In this document: in pieces, positions 1 through 13,698 of the stretch
How the letters are laid out: each line of letters starts with the position of its first letter
How positions within the stretch are numbered: the stretch's first letter is position 1
NCBI GenBank assembly: GCA_026168455.1
Contig: CM047429.1
Location: 56,489,027-56,553,026 of the forward strand
Length of the DNA: 64,000 nt
Origin: Theocolax elegans
Taxonomy: Eukaryota > Arthropoda > Insecta > Hymenoptera > Cerocephalidae
Direction: 5' to 3'
Notes under the pieces: generated by a model
Told to the model about the DNA's origin: nothing
Database searches by the model: none
Seen by the model: only the letters and a program-made list of their open reading frames with translations
Made by a program: the position numbers and the translations under genes

Positions 1-2130
1 ATTTTTAAATTAATTTACAAATTTACGCATGAAAATGCTTTTATATTTTTGTTTTGCATTGATGAACTTTTTACAAAGATATTTTATTGGATTGAAATTC
101 TACGGTAATGTAATGATAATACCTATACACGCGTAAAGGAATATGTAGGAATTTAACAAAACTTGTTGTTTTTTTTGTACCCTATTTTACTGCAATTGAG
201 TTTTCAAATACTTAATTGAAAACGTATAAAAGATAAACCTTCGAATCACGATACATTTACAGTAAGGTAAAAATTTATAAAGATTCATCGTGTATTTTTT
301 CTTATACAACGATAGCTTCGCTATTACGCATAAAAATTCATCCGAAAACGAGAACGTTCCTTTTTATATATAAATTCAGAAATACTAATAATCAAATTTC
401 TATCTGAGAAGAAGAGGCGACGCCTCGAAAATTGAAAGCAGTTGTTTTGCGAGACCGCGATATTCGGGCTTTAAGAATTCAGGAAAGTGAATGCGGCACT
501 CCGCGCGCGGTAAACTTTATCTCTACAAGATTGCCCCTTTTCCTCATCCTCCTACTCCTCCGCTCTCACCGCGATTTTTGCAAAACAAAACTCGGAAAAA
601 CAGGCTTGCCCAATACATCTCCAAGTATGCGCAGCATGCGAAAACATAAAACTTAACTTCCCTCCACCCTTGCATATATATATACATATGTATATACATA
701 CACAATGTCTGTGTGTATATATATATACGTGGAAGCGAATACCGGGGGAAAAGCGAAGGCACGTACTTTAGGGTACGACCGAAAGGTCCAATTACCGACG
801 ATGCTCCAATTCCGGTGGAAACTTATGTATTTTCACTCGAATAAACGGTTGCATTTTCCACGCAACGCTACCCCATTCAGAAGTTTAATAGAATTTATGT
901 AATTGCAGTGTTAAGTAGCCATTAAAATTTCAATGCACTTTATTTTCGTAGTATCGCTTTTACCTAAAAACTTTAATATTTATTATTCTAGTTATGATTA
1001 TGATTATTCGATTCTCTACACGTAAAAATCTTCGGGTTCATAAATGTACAAATGGGGTGGAATATGCGAAGGCGAATTAAATTGAGTTATTGACAAACAA
1101 TAGTATACCATTTTATACGGTTAAAGGTAAATACCAGTTATTAGTCATTATATTTACTTCCACTCTTCGTCTTTTACGATAAAAAAGTTAACTTTAACGT
1201 TTAATAAGTTCTATATCCTAAAGTTTATTTATACATTTTTCTTTGGAACGAATTAATGAGGATTGTAATTGTGCAGTACTTATTTTAATTAACAATCCAA
1301 ACTATACGCTTGACGTTATTATGTTGAGAATAAAAGCGCATTATTAACAATCCGTATTCTTAAATATCTTTTGAACGTTAAATACGTTGGCAAAACTTGA
1401 TTATCGAAAATTTGAGTAATTTTTATTATCTTCGTTATTTACAAATGAGGTTCTTATTTCTGACATTCTGTTTATCGTTTATAAAAATTAATAAATTAAG
1501 CACCATTGTTAAAGGGTCACAAAAGTTCACGCAATTTATATATGAACTATTTATTGCGCAGATGCTTTTATTCCTTAAGACACAATTATCCGGTATACTT
1601 AATTATAAAATATACCGCGGTTCCCCTTGGCCGTTAAAAAATATTATACGTACTTCCCCAATGAGAAATTTAATTTAAAAAATTGAACAAAACGTAATAT
1701 TTATATCGGGTTGAGTAATTTTTGAATGATTGTATGACAATTAAACTGTATACACTTGAGTTAAGCTATAAAGGGTTAAATGTACTCGAGTTAACTGTTA
1801 AAGGTTATTTGACTTTCGAGTATATAAAAGTTGAATCGTTTAATTTTTTACAAAAAAAGATGTACAAAAGACATATTGCGGCAAAACGTTGAACATTTGA
1901 ATATTACTGATTGCGATAAAAACTGTTTAAATTAGTATACCTTGGATCAGATAAAGTAAAAATGACTCACATCTCGAATAAAGTTATAGTTCTTTTGATC
2001 GTAGATGAGCTAACGAATGTTCAGATGAAAGTAAGTCGATTGAACAAGTTAAATCTAAAATTGGCTAGAGAGGCTCTAAAGCGGCGAAATACATAGTTGG
2101 CACTAATGAACCACAGGATTGGAAACTCAC
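1..2130. other. AT-rich DNA, probably intron of the minus-strand gene
   Basis: If the splice donor at 2130 is real, this stretch is the start of a long intron of a minus-strand gene. No second exon was recognised. A GC-richer patch at about 420-900 contains short TA-dinucleotide tracts near 676-735 but no convincing coding sequence. The rest shows nothing beyond AT-rich sequence. Confidence 0.35.
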
Positions 2131-2203
2131 CTTCGACACCTGCAAGAAATAGTTGCGGGGAAACGCAGAGCAAGGCGAGGAATCCCAATAATTCCGGTCT
2201 CAT
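2131..2203 (-). CDS. Candidate first coding exon with signal peptide
   Basis: Reading leftward from an ATG at 2203, 24 codons give MRPELLGFLALL followed by CVSPQLFLAGVE. This is a short basic/acidic start, a hydrophobic core and small residues near the end, as in a secretory signal peptide. The exon then meets a near-consensus donor, GAAG|GTGAGT, with intron position 1 at 2130. The exon holds 73 nt, so the intron is phase 1, which is common after signal-peptide exons of extracellular and receptor genes (family knowledge). An in-frame ATG 14 codons upstream (2245) and another at 2317 are alternative starts; both would put a longer basic segment before the core. A CpG-rich leader lies directly upstream. 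The remaining exons are not in view, so the gene family cannot be named. A chance ORF next to a chance donor remains possible. Confidence 0.45.
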
Positions 2204-2974
2204 TCTCTTGCGGCCCAAAAGTAGTATGCTCCACCTCGATATCATTTTTTCTAACTGGCCGATCCGCGAATCCTGAATTGGACAGGACGACGGCGTGTAT
2301 ACATGTATAGGAATCACTCGCGGGGGCGCATTAGTAGGTTAAAGCCCTCGTGGAGCCACTCGTTTGAAAACCCGCGAGAGTCACTACGACGAATGGGCTA
2401 TTTGCCTGCTAGGACAACGCATTTATCCGAGTGTGTACCTCGGATTCTCGGTATATCTCGGTATATCTCGGTGTATCTCGGAGTCGATTGATTATTCCGC
2501 GAGGGAGTACAAGTGTGCGTGGATGCGTGTTGGTGGGTGCGTGGGTGGGTGGGTGTTTTTGCGTGTGTGTGTGTGTGTGTGCGTGTGCTTGCGGGGACGA
2601 GGGGGAGAGAATGGGTGACTTTTAATTACGGCATTCTACGGCGCATTCCACCTCGCGCTCAATCAAGGGGATTCCCCGACGCCACCCTCACATGCCACCC
2701 CGCGCGGTAAAGTTCACTCGGTGACACGTGAAGAGGCCACGACCGATCTGACTAAACAGACCGTGATGCGCGCACCGCGTACTCGGTGAAACTGACGAGC
2801 GCGCTTGCTAACCGTACAAGCCCGGAAGGAGAGGGAAAACGCGAGCGTGCGCGCGCGCGTGAAACCCCCAGAGCCGAGCCGCCCGACGCCGCCACCGCTC
2901 CCGCTGTGCACCTGTCGCGGCTCGCCCCGGAGAGTGGGAGCGACCGAACGACGAACGGGCAAACTCTCTTCGCT

Positions 2975-3024
<50 letters not shown>

Positions 3025-3210
3025 GCTCTCTACCTGTGTACCGCGTGTACGTGCAGGCCACCGAGTGCGACTGTGTGGGTACCTACCACCAGACGACTTT
3101 ATGTACGCACACCCACCTTTTTGAATATCGCCCAGAGAACGCAGTGCCTGCGAACTGCCACGATTCAAGGTGCAAGGATGTATCCTTCGGACGACCGCCC
3201 GATCCATAGA
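2204..3210 (-). promoter_or_regulatory. CpG-rich promoter or 5' leader region
   Basis: This kilobase is much richer in G, C and CpG than its surroundings, strongest at about 2700-3100. It holds a GT/GCGT tract near 2562-2586 and a pure TC tract at 2978-3016. Open frames on both strands here are low-complexity products of those tracts. Its position just upstream of the signal-peptide exon suggests a transcription start region and untranslated leader of the minus-strand gene. No TATA box or initiator was assigned. Confidence 0.4.
2978..3016. repeat. (TC)n microsatellite
   Basis: An uninterrupted TC dinucleotide tract of about 39 bp lies inside the CpG-rich leader region. It translates to Leu-Ser or Arg-Glu runs that should not be read as protein. 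Confidence 0.95.
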
Positions 3211-6200
3211 TTTTCAATTCAATTTTCTCTTTGAATTTCAGCAATTTATACATCTACCTGGACGAACGGTCCAATGAGATTTTGGGGTTGCACGTTTTAT
3301 TGTCTCGGATTAATGTGCGGATTCCTGTATACGGATAGATCGACGAGACTTGCGGTCACGCGAGTTTCTCGGTTTTGATAGATTTCTCTGTGGCTACCAT
3401 GTAAATATTGTCACTTTTCTCCATAAACTCGTTTGATCTTTCAAATTGATTTTTAATTGATCCGGCTATATATATCATTCGATACTTTCGAGATTGTTCC
3501 GTGATCTACCTCTATACGTTCATCAAAAGCTCTCGGCCACGTTTTTATTTGATCATTCCGATTTTTAAGTCGTATATGCTATTCCAAATCCTGTACCACA
3601 CATAGAATTTAATCAATAGAAGATTAATAAATGCGATAAAAATAATTGTAATAAAACAAATTGTTTCTATTTCTTTTCTAAAGAAAAAGCAGGAACATAA
3701 GTCTCACCTAATAATTTAATAGCTATAGTACAAATAATAATTTTAATTTATAATATAATAGAAACTCGGTTTCACCAACACATGTACCATCGTCAAATAA
3801 TCAGATTGTTATCGTGTATATAAAGAGTAATGTGTTCAAAAAATATTGTATCCCGAAACAGACATTTATTAATACTCGATGAATCCTACCTATTGTTCTA
3901 TAAAATATTATGTAACTATACGAATGCAAATATTGTCCTAGGTTATTAAATTATACAATATTGAATAAAGTTTGAATAAGCCAAGTTTAGAAGGGATTAT
4001 CCTAAAGCCAATATAGACATCAATGTTAAACCTATTAGAATGGAGAGTAAAGCGTCGAGTTTATAATCATTTTTATATAAATTATTTATCCTACAAAATG
4101 TCAATAGAGTTGTTTAATTTAATATTGTTAATTTTATTACCGGGAACCGGTTTAGAACAAACCCGAGTAGTAATTATAAGTACACAATCATCAGTGCAAT
4201 TTATCTTATGTACGTTTCATGTACCTAGCTCATGATAAATTATTTAAATAGTTAAATATTAATTTTAATATATTAATATAAATTAAATTAAGAAATAATA
4301 ATTCGTAAAATAATAAATAATTAATGACCGATGTAAATGACGGTTACACGTATATACATATTAATTTAGCACGTATATCATCCTATAAAACATACAACAA
4401 TAACACACAACCTACAGTCCTAACAAATTAACTAATCATTACGGCGTTTACGACATTTAAAAAGTGTGATATTTTTATGTATCTATAGTATAGAAAGAAC
4501 GTTATAGGTTACTATATTGTATCCGTGGTCTAACGTATACCGACGAGTCGAGAGACAATGTGTATTTTAAATTTAGTTCTATCTTCTATAGCTACATTAA
4601 GTATTACAAACTGTGATTATAGACGCCCTTAATAAAAAGAAATAAGCCATATGTGTGTTTAAAGTGCATAAATTATTAGATAGTGAAGAAATCAAATCCA
4701 ACTTTTTTGTTTGCTTGCTCGTCAATTATTTAATTAACCAGAGATTACTTAGATTCCACTAAATTCATATATAAGTTCATAGATAAAAATGACTCTTGCT
4801 CCATATAAACGTAATAAATAAATCAAAATTAAATGTATCGAACAATAAAGAAGTAGTTCTGTAACAATAAAATAAATGGTGAAAGTAATATATAAGTGAT
4901 TAGTGTGAAAATATTATAATTTAATGAGAAAGTGGTGATATAGAATTTATATTCGAGAAATGATAAAAGATAGGAAATATGTATAGAGAATCGAGTGTGA
5001 ACCGCGGAAGCAAAAGATAGGGGCGAGAACCTATAATAAAGGGGCTTATAGACTCGAAGCATCTAGCTGATATGCAAGTCAGTATTTTTCTCTGTTTCTT
5101 TTCACACATAAGAGGGCTCATTGCAAAGAACTACCATTATATGCGGTACGAAGATTACTCGTATATGGCTTAAGAATCATCTATATACCAAGGAATAATA
5201 ATTCTGAGGAATAATTTTATACTCTATCAAAAGATGTGCGATTACAAAATAAATGATACGGTTCATACGATAAAGTTCATTATTTCGTGTTAATAGTAAA
5301 TATTATAACTATCGTTTATATTGATTGATACATCGGACATTAACCGAAAATAGAAATAATGTATAAATACTTTTTGTTTACTAAATTTTTGTACCTGTTC
5401 ACCTAATTCAAATATATCATATAATATTTTGACAAATGTACACGTTATAATCATAAAAATACATAATTGTACTCCTTTCATTTAAATATACTGTTGCCAT
5501 TTTTCAAAACGTGGAAACGTAGAAAAATAGATGTGCTAAAATATATGTAAGTGGAAATTGCACATTTATCTGTCTTATAATACCACACGTAGATTTTTAG
5601 TACAAAAATTTTTATTTGCCTTAGTTAGATTTTTCTATTTTAAGAATAACATTTATACTATTATACGTTGAATTCATTGTGCTAATAAAAATTGAGACCA
5701 AACGTCACTAAAATCTTTAAACTTTAAATTTAAACCAAATTTTTGATATACGTTCTTATTCTCGTGAGAAGATTATTTATAACATGAAAATAATTAATAA
5801 TTATTAAAAGAATGTGTGTAGAAACTATTATTGTTTATACAATTTTTCCTATTATTCCATAACTATTAAGTATAAATAGACAAAAGTAATGTTAATTAAA
5901 TTTGAATGACGCAAAGTTTAATTGATTTCCTATTATACTGCGTAAACACCAAGTATTTAAAAAAATTATAATTATTAAAATATTAGCGCAAGTTGTATGG
6001 TATAACTTTCAACTCGATCCATTATACAGATGATATTTTACTTATTATAATGTTCGTTTCGACTACTTCAACTACTTTTTGGAATTAATTAACTATATAT
6101 ATAATAAAACATAATAAAAAGCATAATTAGAAGAAATGAACATAAACTTATTGCAACGTTTGTTTCTAACAAAAGTTAGATAAAAATGTAAATAACAGTG

Positions 6201-6399
6201 CGATTAAAGCGGAAAAAGTGATTCGCATTCGTTGGTAAACAATATTAATTCATCCCGATATATAAACGTAAAATTGTAAAACGAAAAAGTAACAGAGAGG
6301 AAGATGTAAATTGTGAGTAAGGAAGGAAACTACGTCATAAATAGCGTATCCCAGTTGTTTTCGCGCAAACCGAAGTTGAAACGCAAACGGAAAATCACG
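3211..6399. other. AT-rich stretch with no recognised feature
   Basis: Both strands were read. Open frames are short and AT-biased. A minus-strand frame at 5290-5481 starts with a hydrophobic stretch (MKGVQLCIFMIITCTF) that could pass for a signal peptide, but nothing downstream supports a gene. Confidence 0.5.
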
Positions 6400-6833
6400 T
6401 AGCAAGTGTTTTTCACGTGAGTGCCGGATGGCTCGTCGAGAAGAGGCACTCTGCACTTGCTTTAATCAGACTACGGAAAGCAAATAACAGAAAGACGATC
6501 GGATGTTTCAGGTAATTAAGGGAGGCGCGCACGCGCAATTGCAAAAGAAGGTGCGGACTCTTGCGTATCCCTGGTCCGTGACACATAAACTTCCAAGGGA
6601 ACGAAAAAGGGTAAGAGAAAGAAATAAAGAAAAAGAATTGGAATAAGAGGCGAGGAGCGTGGATGAAAAAGAGTGTCTCTTGGTTAGCCATTAGCTCTTT
6701 AGTGCGAGCGAGCTCGAACGTAGTAAAACTCGCTCATCCGTAACGATTGGAGCTGTTGTGGCTCGCTCACGCGTGAAGGCCTTCCTCCTACACTTTCACC
6801 CTTCTCCCTCTCTATTTCTCTTTTTCTCCATTT

Positions 6834-6872
<39 letters not shown>

Positions 6873-6990
6873 GGTCTGTCTCTCTTCCTCTCGTAACTCT
6901 CGACCACCCTGACTGTTAATTGACACGCGGTCTCCATGGGTGTGTACGCTACCGCGGAAATTGAAGGATGCGATTGAAACGATTAGACCT
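6400..6990. promoter_or_regulatory. GC-richer patch with (TC)n tract
   Basis: CpG content rises here, including a CGCGCACGCGC stretch near 6525, and a TC tract runs at about 6837-6867. The local composition resembles promoter or conserved non-coding DNA in compact insect genomes. No coding frame or splice pair was found, so regulatory function is only a guess. Confidence 0.2.
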
Positions 6991-7799
6991 GTCGCATGGT
7001 TAATCAGTACTCTCGCCAGAAGACGAAGGGTACCGCTTCTTATTTACTTTCGGTTGACTTAACTTATCATTGTTTAGTATTGTTACCTTACCTGGTACTC
7101 TACTTTCGATGAAACGTTTATAGATCGTTTACTGCATCTTAACTTTTACTCATTTTTTTTCTTCCCACCTAATCAAACACTTAAATCTCGTTGTATGTAC
7201 GATTTAACAATTTTAATTTTATATTATCCGTAAAATAATTTGTAACATATGCAATAACACAAAATACCGATAAATACGATAAATTAATTGAGAGAGTAGA
7301 AATGTATTTAAAATCAAAAGCACATATAATACACCTACATTTTTTACTAGAAATAAAAAACATGATTATTCGTTTAAATTTCGGGCAACCTAGTCAAACT
7401 AAATAACAAAAGAAGAGAATTTCAGTACAATATTTACATTACTCAAAACATGTAATCGAAAACCTTATAAACAAGTGTAAAATTAACGATATTTAAACGT
7501 GCAGTATACTGAAATCCTTGTGAATTAATGATAAAGCTCTAAAATACTGCTGTACGAAAGTGAAAAAAAAATCAAAACTCCCCAAACAGTTGGTTCCGTT
7601 GAAAAAGAATACGCATCGTACTACTATACTCTGAAAATCAAAATATAACAAAGACGAAAGCATCGAGTACTCGAAACTTCCCAGAGATTTACAATTTCAA
7701 TTATACGAATGGCCGAGCACCCATTCGAATGAAAATTAAGTGTACAAATACCGGTAGTTAAAAATAAAAAAAAAAAGAAAAGAAAAGTACTGCCGTGAA
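6991..7799. other. AT-rich stretch with no recognised feature
   Basis: Nothing coding was recognised. A donor-like CCAG|GTAAGG occurs on the minus strand near 7090, but the sequence upstream of it has stops in all frames close to the site. Confidence 0.5.
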
Positions 7800-8290
7800 T
7801 ATACGATTAAGCAAACTTACGATCACCTAGGTTGTTATATGGTAGTTTTACTTTGCGCCTTACCACAAGTTCGCCGCGTGTTATACACCTAATCGCAACT
7901 CGCGGGTAACACGTACGGAAAGGAAAGCTCGCACGCCGAGTCTACACTGTTTACACAGAGCAACATCCGTTAAGTCGCACGGCGGATTTATGGGCACTTT
8001 CGCTAACGCAGTTTTCTTTAAAGAAAAAAAAAAAGGACGAAAGAAGCAGGAATACGTGCGTTACGGCCTTCCTTTAAGCACAAAACGACGACAACTACCC
8101 CTTAACGAAATTACGACGTTTCCCCGTTAAAATGTCAACTGGTGTACCTCTTGTACGTTTTCATCGTTTGCGCGAATGAACCTCTCTGTTTCGAGTTGAC
8201 GTCCCATTGAGTGAAGCACCCGCGAATTTCCCGCTGCAATTTCCTACGAAACTTACCTGAATTACAATACTTACCTGAAGAACATTTTGT
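7800..8290 (-). promoter_or_regulatory. CpG-richer patch with two tandem consensus splice donors
   Basis: The stretch is CpG-enriched relative to its flanks. On the minus strand two identical CAG|GTAAGT donors lie 18 bp apart, with the intron starting at 8274 and 8256. An ATG only 10 nt before the first donor would encode three residues. This could be a 5' untranslated exon with alternative donors, with the CpG-rich part then lying in the intron. No partner acceptor was identified. Confidence 0.2.
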
Positions 8291-11200
8291 TTGTCAATTT
8301 CGATTTTTTATTTATAATTCTCAAAGTCTGTACGCAACCCACAATGGAATGGTATTGTATTATTATAGAAACGTAAGATAACTGTATCGAAAGTTTTGCG
8401 AAACTTCAAAGTTGAAAACTTCCTTTGGTGTATATAGGTACTACACTTTTGCGTCCATCATCGCGCAAATAGTTATGCAATAAAATAAAAAGGAATATTT
8501 CTGAGAGTAATGCGTTTTATGCAAGTCTTACATGATTGATTAAAACATAAATGTACTGTACAACAAAACAGATAATGTTAAGTTACTTATTCTAAGCTTT
8601 TTTCACCACTGTGTATGAATTTCATAATATCAATGTTCAATTTACAAATTTCGTTATGTTGGATTAAAATCAATTACAATATTATATCAAACATATGCAA
8701 ACAACATCTTTCATAGATAAGGGAACATAAATATGTATGTGTACGTATGCCCTAGTTTTAAAAAAAGTATCTACAATTTCCAATATAGTTGTTGAAATAA
8801 AACAATCTATCTTAAAAATTGTTATTTTTGGCTGTATATCGATGCACTCGGAAAGAATTTCAGATTGTTATTTGGATGTTGCAAAATTCTTTGAAAAATC
8901 GGATGTTTCTATTCGCAATATATCTAGTGAAATATATGATTTTAAAGACTAATTTGTATTTTTAGTGCATATTGTTGTAATCGTACAAAGTGTTTTCGCA
9001 AGTTGCTATATGACCGAGCTAGCAAAATTTTGCACAAATACTCAATCTTATATATCGTAATAATTTGATCAGAGCGATTAGATGATGTAAAAGTACAGTA
9101 AATAAATGGTAAAAGACATACATGAACAATTATGCAATTAAAGCTAATAAAGTGTACTTCAATTAACTTCTAAAATAAATGTTTTTGGTTACCCTGGCGT
9201 ATATCAATCTATTGAAAATGGTCACGCTGTTTGGAAACGAGTATGAAAAATAGTCTTTTAATTGCTTCTCGTGAAACGCTTTTTTCACTGCGATCTCCCA
9301 TTTAATAGAATGATCATTACCTCGAATTTAATTTAACTCGTTACCCAGCGCTTATGACATTCAAAATTCTGAAATACGTTTTACATTAGGTCAGTCACTC
9401 GATTTAAAATGTAAATCAGTTGTTTTCGCCTTCGACACAATCTTTCTAAAGATGAGTCTGATATTTTAATTTTATGTTCAGATTTGCTAAAAACATTGTT
9501 TTCTCGATGAAAATAATTTTATATGGCTAAAAATACAACGAAAAAAAGCGTTATAACGCAAGAAAGTAACCGCAAACATTTTTAACCTATTTCGGTTTGA
9601 AACGTTGATTTCGTATTTAGAAAATGGAGACCAAGGTCAGTTCTAATTGTTTAATAATTTAATCTATTAGTTATTATTTAGTGTTTACTACTTATAAATT
9701 AAAAAAATTAAGTGATTTACCCAAAATTAGTTGATTGATTAAATTAGGAACCCTACATCAAAATTAGATAATGCACATTTGCTCTTTTGTGATATATAAT
9801 AGAATGTGCTAGATTATATTAAAATTAATGCACATAGCAATTTTCATAATTAAAGAATTTTTTTAAATAATGGCAACAAATAGAGAAAGGTGAAGAGGAC
9901 CAGAGACGTTAGCATCAGCGTAGCATCATTCAACTTGCTAGAAGATTACGGTGTGCTACACGCGTCGCCGACCATAACTCTTGCATATTCCGTCCTCCTT
10001 TTACCCTTCACTTCACTCCCCCGTGCACCTCTTTACCGTCCATAATCTACTCTCAGATGGTCGTTCAGCATTAAAGCTCTAAGCATGGCTGAAATATCTT
10101 TCATTTTCACACCGGACTCGAATATGTACATAAGTCTTATATAAGCCTCTAGGCAAAAGAAAGCAAATATGCAGATTTATAGCAATTAATAACTTATAAT
10201 TCATCATATATTTTATCATTTTTTAAATTATTTCTAAATGAGCTGCAATTAAATTATAATAATTTTTTATTTGTGAATTGAAATATGCAATATTGTTGTA
10301 ACAAAACTCTGAACTATTCTGACGTTTCGTTGCAAAGTTTTTCATTAAAGTATAAATATAATAATTATCACGAGATTAGCTTGTTCGTAAATTTGTAATT
10401 CGAAATTTATTTACGTTACGTATATGAATGTTTATTTTATAGAAGAATGACTGTAGGCGGGTTAATTTAAACTCGAATCAATTCGTGATCTGTGGTGTAC
10501 ATGTTAAAATCGCTTAAAAATGAAATGTGTCGTTTAATCGTATAGCAATATTGGTTCTTAAAATGCCCATGACCATATCAAGAAATATAAAAGTAACTAT
10601 AAATATAAAATGATAAATAATTTTTTAACATAATTAGGTTACGTAAAACTCTGTGTACAAATTCCAAATAGTATTATCCTTATTTCTATTTACATATATT
10701 TATGTAAAATGTTAGCCAACTGTCACCTTAGTTCTCGACTATTTTTCACATTTGAAATTCTAGAAGAAAAAGGAAAGGAATGGATATTATCGCTATATTA
10801 TGGGTTTTTATGCTGGAAATTTCACCAATACGCCGGATATTAAACTTTTGGTACGCTCTTCACTGGTGACTCCGAACACCCAAGTGCGACGCGACTCTTC
10901 TTTTATGTCTTTTTCTATCTGGTTTCTCTTTCCCTCTTAGGCTCTTACGATTTATCTTTCTCATTCTCTTACCCTTTTCCCGATCTCTCTGTGTCTCTCT
11001 TACCGTTCTGTCACACCCTCGATCTTCCTTATTACTCATATTCACTTTCTCGCTCTACTCACGCCGAAATTCTACGGGAGTACACGAAGCTGAGATTGAT
11101 AAAGTAACGGAGTAAATCGACTTCGTCGATTTGGAGATGTAGTGAGAAAATTAAATTTAACTAACCAGAAGGTAGGTTTTAAATTCAATTTTTCAGCAGC

Positions 11201-11402
11201 TGGTCTATCTCTTAAATTAATAGAATAGGAAATGATATTCCTCGATAATCATAATTTTCATTTTATTTATATATTATTCGTTAATGTAACACGTTACATT
11301 TGTTAACAATTTTTATTTGAAAATCAATCTTAATCTTAATTCTGTACATGCGCAATATTGCAAAACTGTAATAAAGATTTTTTTGCTTCAATACTTTAAA
11401 TT
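8291..11402. other. AT-rich stretch with no firm feature
   Basis: No gene recognised. A plus-strand open frame at 8737-8952 (71 residues) has no recognisable domain. Slightly GC-richer patches occur at 9890-10100 and 10860-11100; the latter is CT-rich. Confidence 0.45.
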
Positions 11403-12567
11403 TAATATATGTATATATTGATTTGTTGAGAGTGTAAGAAAATAATGTAGAGTAGAACGGCTTTATTTTAAAAGACAGAATGAAAGCCGTACTTATTTTA
11501 TAATTGAAACTATCGCGCTGATAAATATCCGTTCTATCGTCATAAACAGATGAATATATTTAGCCTATATCAAATTAAATATGTACAATACTAATTGATA
11601 AATTTATTCTATAAAATATTACTTGTAATTACATTAATTACAATAATGGCTGCGTAAAAAGGATATAAATATATTAAGTATTAAATAGCAAGAAAATAAC
11701 TTGTAATTGTTAATATATCTTAAGATTCTACATAAATTGAAGAAAATGTAGAATGAAAACGAGTTGATTGGATGTTCTTTTAATATTTTTAAATCAAGAA
11801 ATCCAAATGAAAAGCTCGAAACGAGAAAGCAAGGGTTTAATACGACAAGAACGTAAAAAGGTGTTCTCGGATAAATTCCGTCGAGGATTTCTTGATTAAT
11901 GCTGACATTAAACCGTTTCTAGCACAAGCCTACACGAATGAAATCAGTGAATAAAAGAAAGAGAGTATAAGGGAAAAGGAGTAATCTAGATTAAGCTTCA
12001 TTTATATTATCTACGTCGAGACAAATGACTAAATATTAGATACTGCTTTTATTGTGGGCACTCTATATAAAATACGATATATTTCAGTTGAATTATCATT
12101 GAATTGCTATTAGTACGGTTTAAATAATGAATTTAATCGCGGTGTGCAGAAAATATGTACAGTGTATAAAATTAGGTTAACCAGTGTATAAATGTACAAT
12201 GATATAAAACATTGAAACCAAAGTTAAATACAGTTAAACTAAATGTATATATTATGATTTAACAATGTTATGTAAAAGGAGCAACATAAACGATAGAAAA
12301 TGTATTTAAAAAAATTATTTATTAATTTAACTCATACTTTACAGGATAATATTTTAAAAACGTTTTGTAATTTTTTTGTTCGACTTTTGTAAATCAATGT
12401 CTTTAATAATGTATTAATAAAACGATTTATAACTAGATTAATATAATTTTATGCCCGGAGTATTTAATTATTCAAATATAACTTACAATAAATATACAAG
12501 ATCATTGAACGTAACTTTAATAAATTACAACAGATTATTAAATATCATTTAGCAATCCGATAATAAT
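11403..12567. repeat. Tandem duplication unit X, copy A
   Basis: This 1,165-bp block is repeated almost identically by the block at 12568-13698. Both begin with TAATATATGTATATATTG, and the same 16-bp core TAATATATGTATATAT recurs at the end of copy B, suggesting the duplication arose between these short repeats. Copy A retains about 34 bp (near 11580-11613) absent from copy B. No coding content. Confidence 0.9.
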
Positions 12568-13698
12568 TAATATATGTATATATTGATTTGTTGAGAGTGT
12601 AAGAAAATAATGTAGAGTAGAACGGCTTTATTTTAAAAGACAGAATGAAAGCCGTACTTATTTTATAATTGAAACTATCGCGCTGATAAATATCCGTTCT
12701 ATCGTCATAAACAGATGAATATATTTAGCCTATATCAAATTATAAAATATTACTTGTAATTACATTAATTACAATAATGGCTGCGTAAAAAGGATATAAA
12801 TATATTAAGTATTAAATAGCAAGAAAATAACTTGTAATTGTTAATATATCTTAAATTCTACATAAATTGAAGAAAATGTAGAATGAAAACGAGTTGATTG
12901 GATGTTCTTTTAATATTTTTAAATCAAGAAATCCAAATGAAAAGCTCGAAACGAGAAAGCAAGGGTTTAATACGACAAGAACGTAAAAAGGTGTTCTCGG
13001 ATAAATTCCGTCGAGGATTTCTTGATTAATGCTGACATTAAACCGTTTCTAGCACAAGCCTACACGAATGAAATCAGTGAATAAAAGAAAGAGAGTATAA
13101 GGGAAAAGGAGTAATCTAGATTAAGCTTCATTTATATTATCTACGTCGAGACAAATGACTAAATATTAGATACTGCTTTTATTGTGGGCACTCTATATAA
13201 AATACGATATATTTCAGTTGAATTATCATTGAATTGCTATTAGTACGGTTTAAATAATGAATTTAATCGCGGTGTGCAGAAAATATGTACAGTGTATAAA
13301 ATTAGGTTAACCAGTGTATAAATGTACAATGATATAAAACATTGAAACCAAAGTTAAATACAGTTAAACTAAATGTATATATTATTGATTTAACAATGTT
13401 ATGTAATAAGGAGCAACATAAACGATAGAAAATGTATTTAAAAAAATTATTTATTAATTTAACTCATACTTTACAGGATAATATTTTAAAAACGTTTTGT
13501 AATTTTTTTATTCGACTTTTGTAAATCAATGTCTTTACTAATGTATTAATAAAAACGATTTATAACTAGATTGATATAATTTTATGCCCGGAGTATTTAA
13601 TTAATCAAATATAACTTACAATAAATATACAAGATCATTGAACGTAACTTTAATAAATTACAACAGATTATTAAATATCATTTAGCAATCCGATAATA
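12568..13698. repeat. Tandem duplication unit X, copy B
   Basis: Near-identical to copy A apart from the ~34-bp gap and a handful of single-base indels, several in short A or T runs. Most of it (from 12779) is also the left part of the larger 2.58-kb tandem duplication. Confidence 0.9.

Noticed and set aside
2714..3209. Long overlapping frames on both strands at 2.7-3.2 kb
   Set aside because: They run through the TC tract and CpG-rich leader and translate as Ser-Leu or Arg-Glu runs; no domain or codon preference supports coding.
8737..8952. 71-residue plus-strand open frame
   Set aside because: Reads plausibly but has no domain, no splice signals and no promoter-like context; could be chance.
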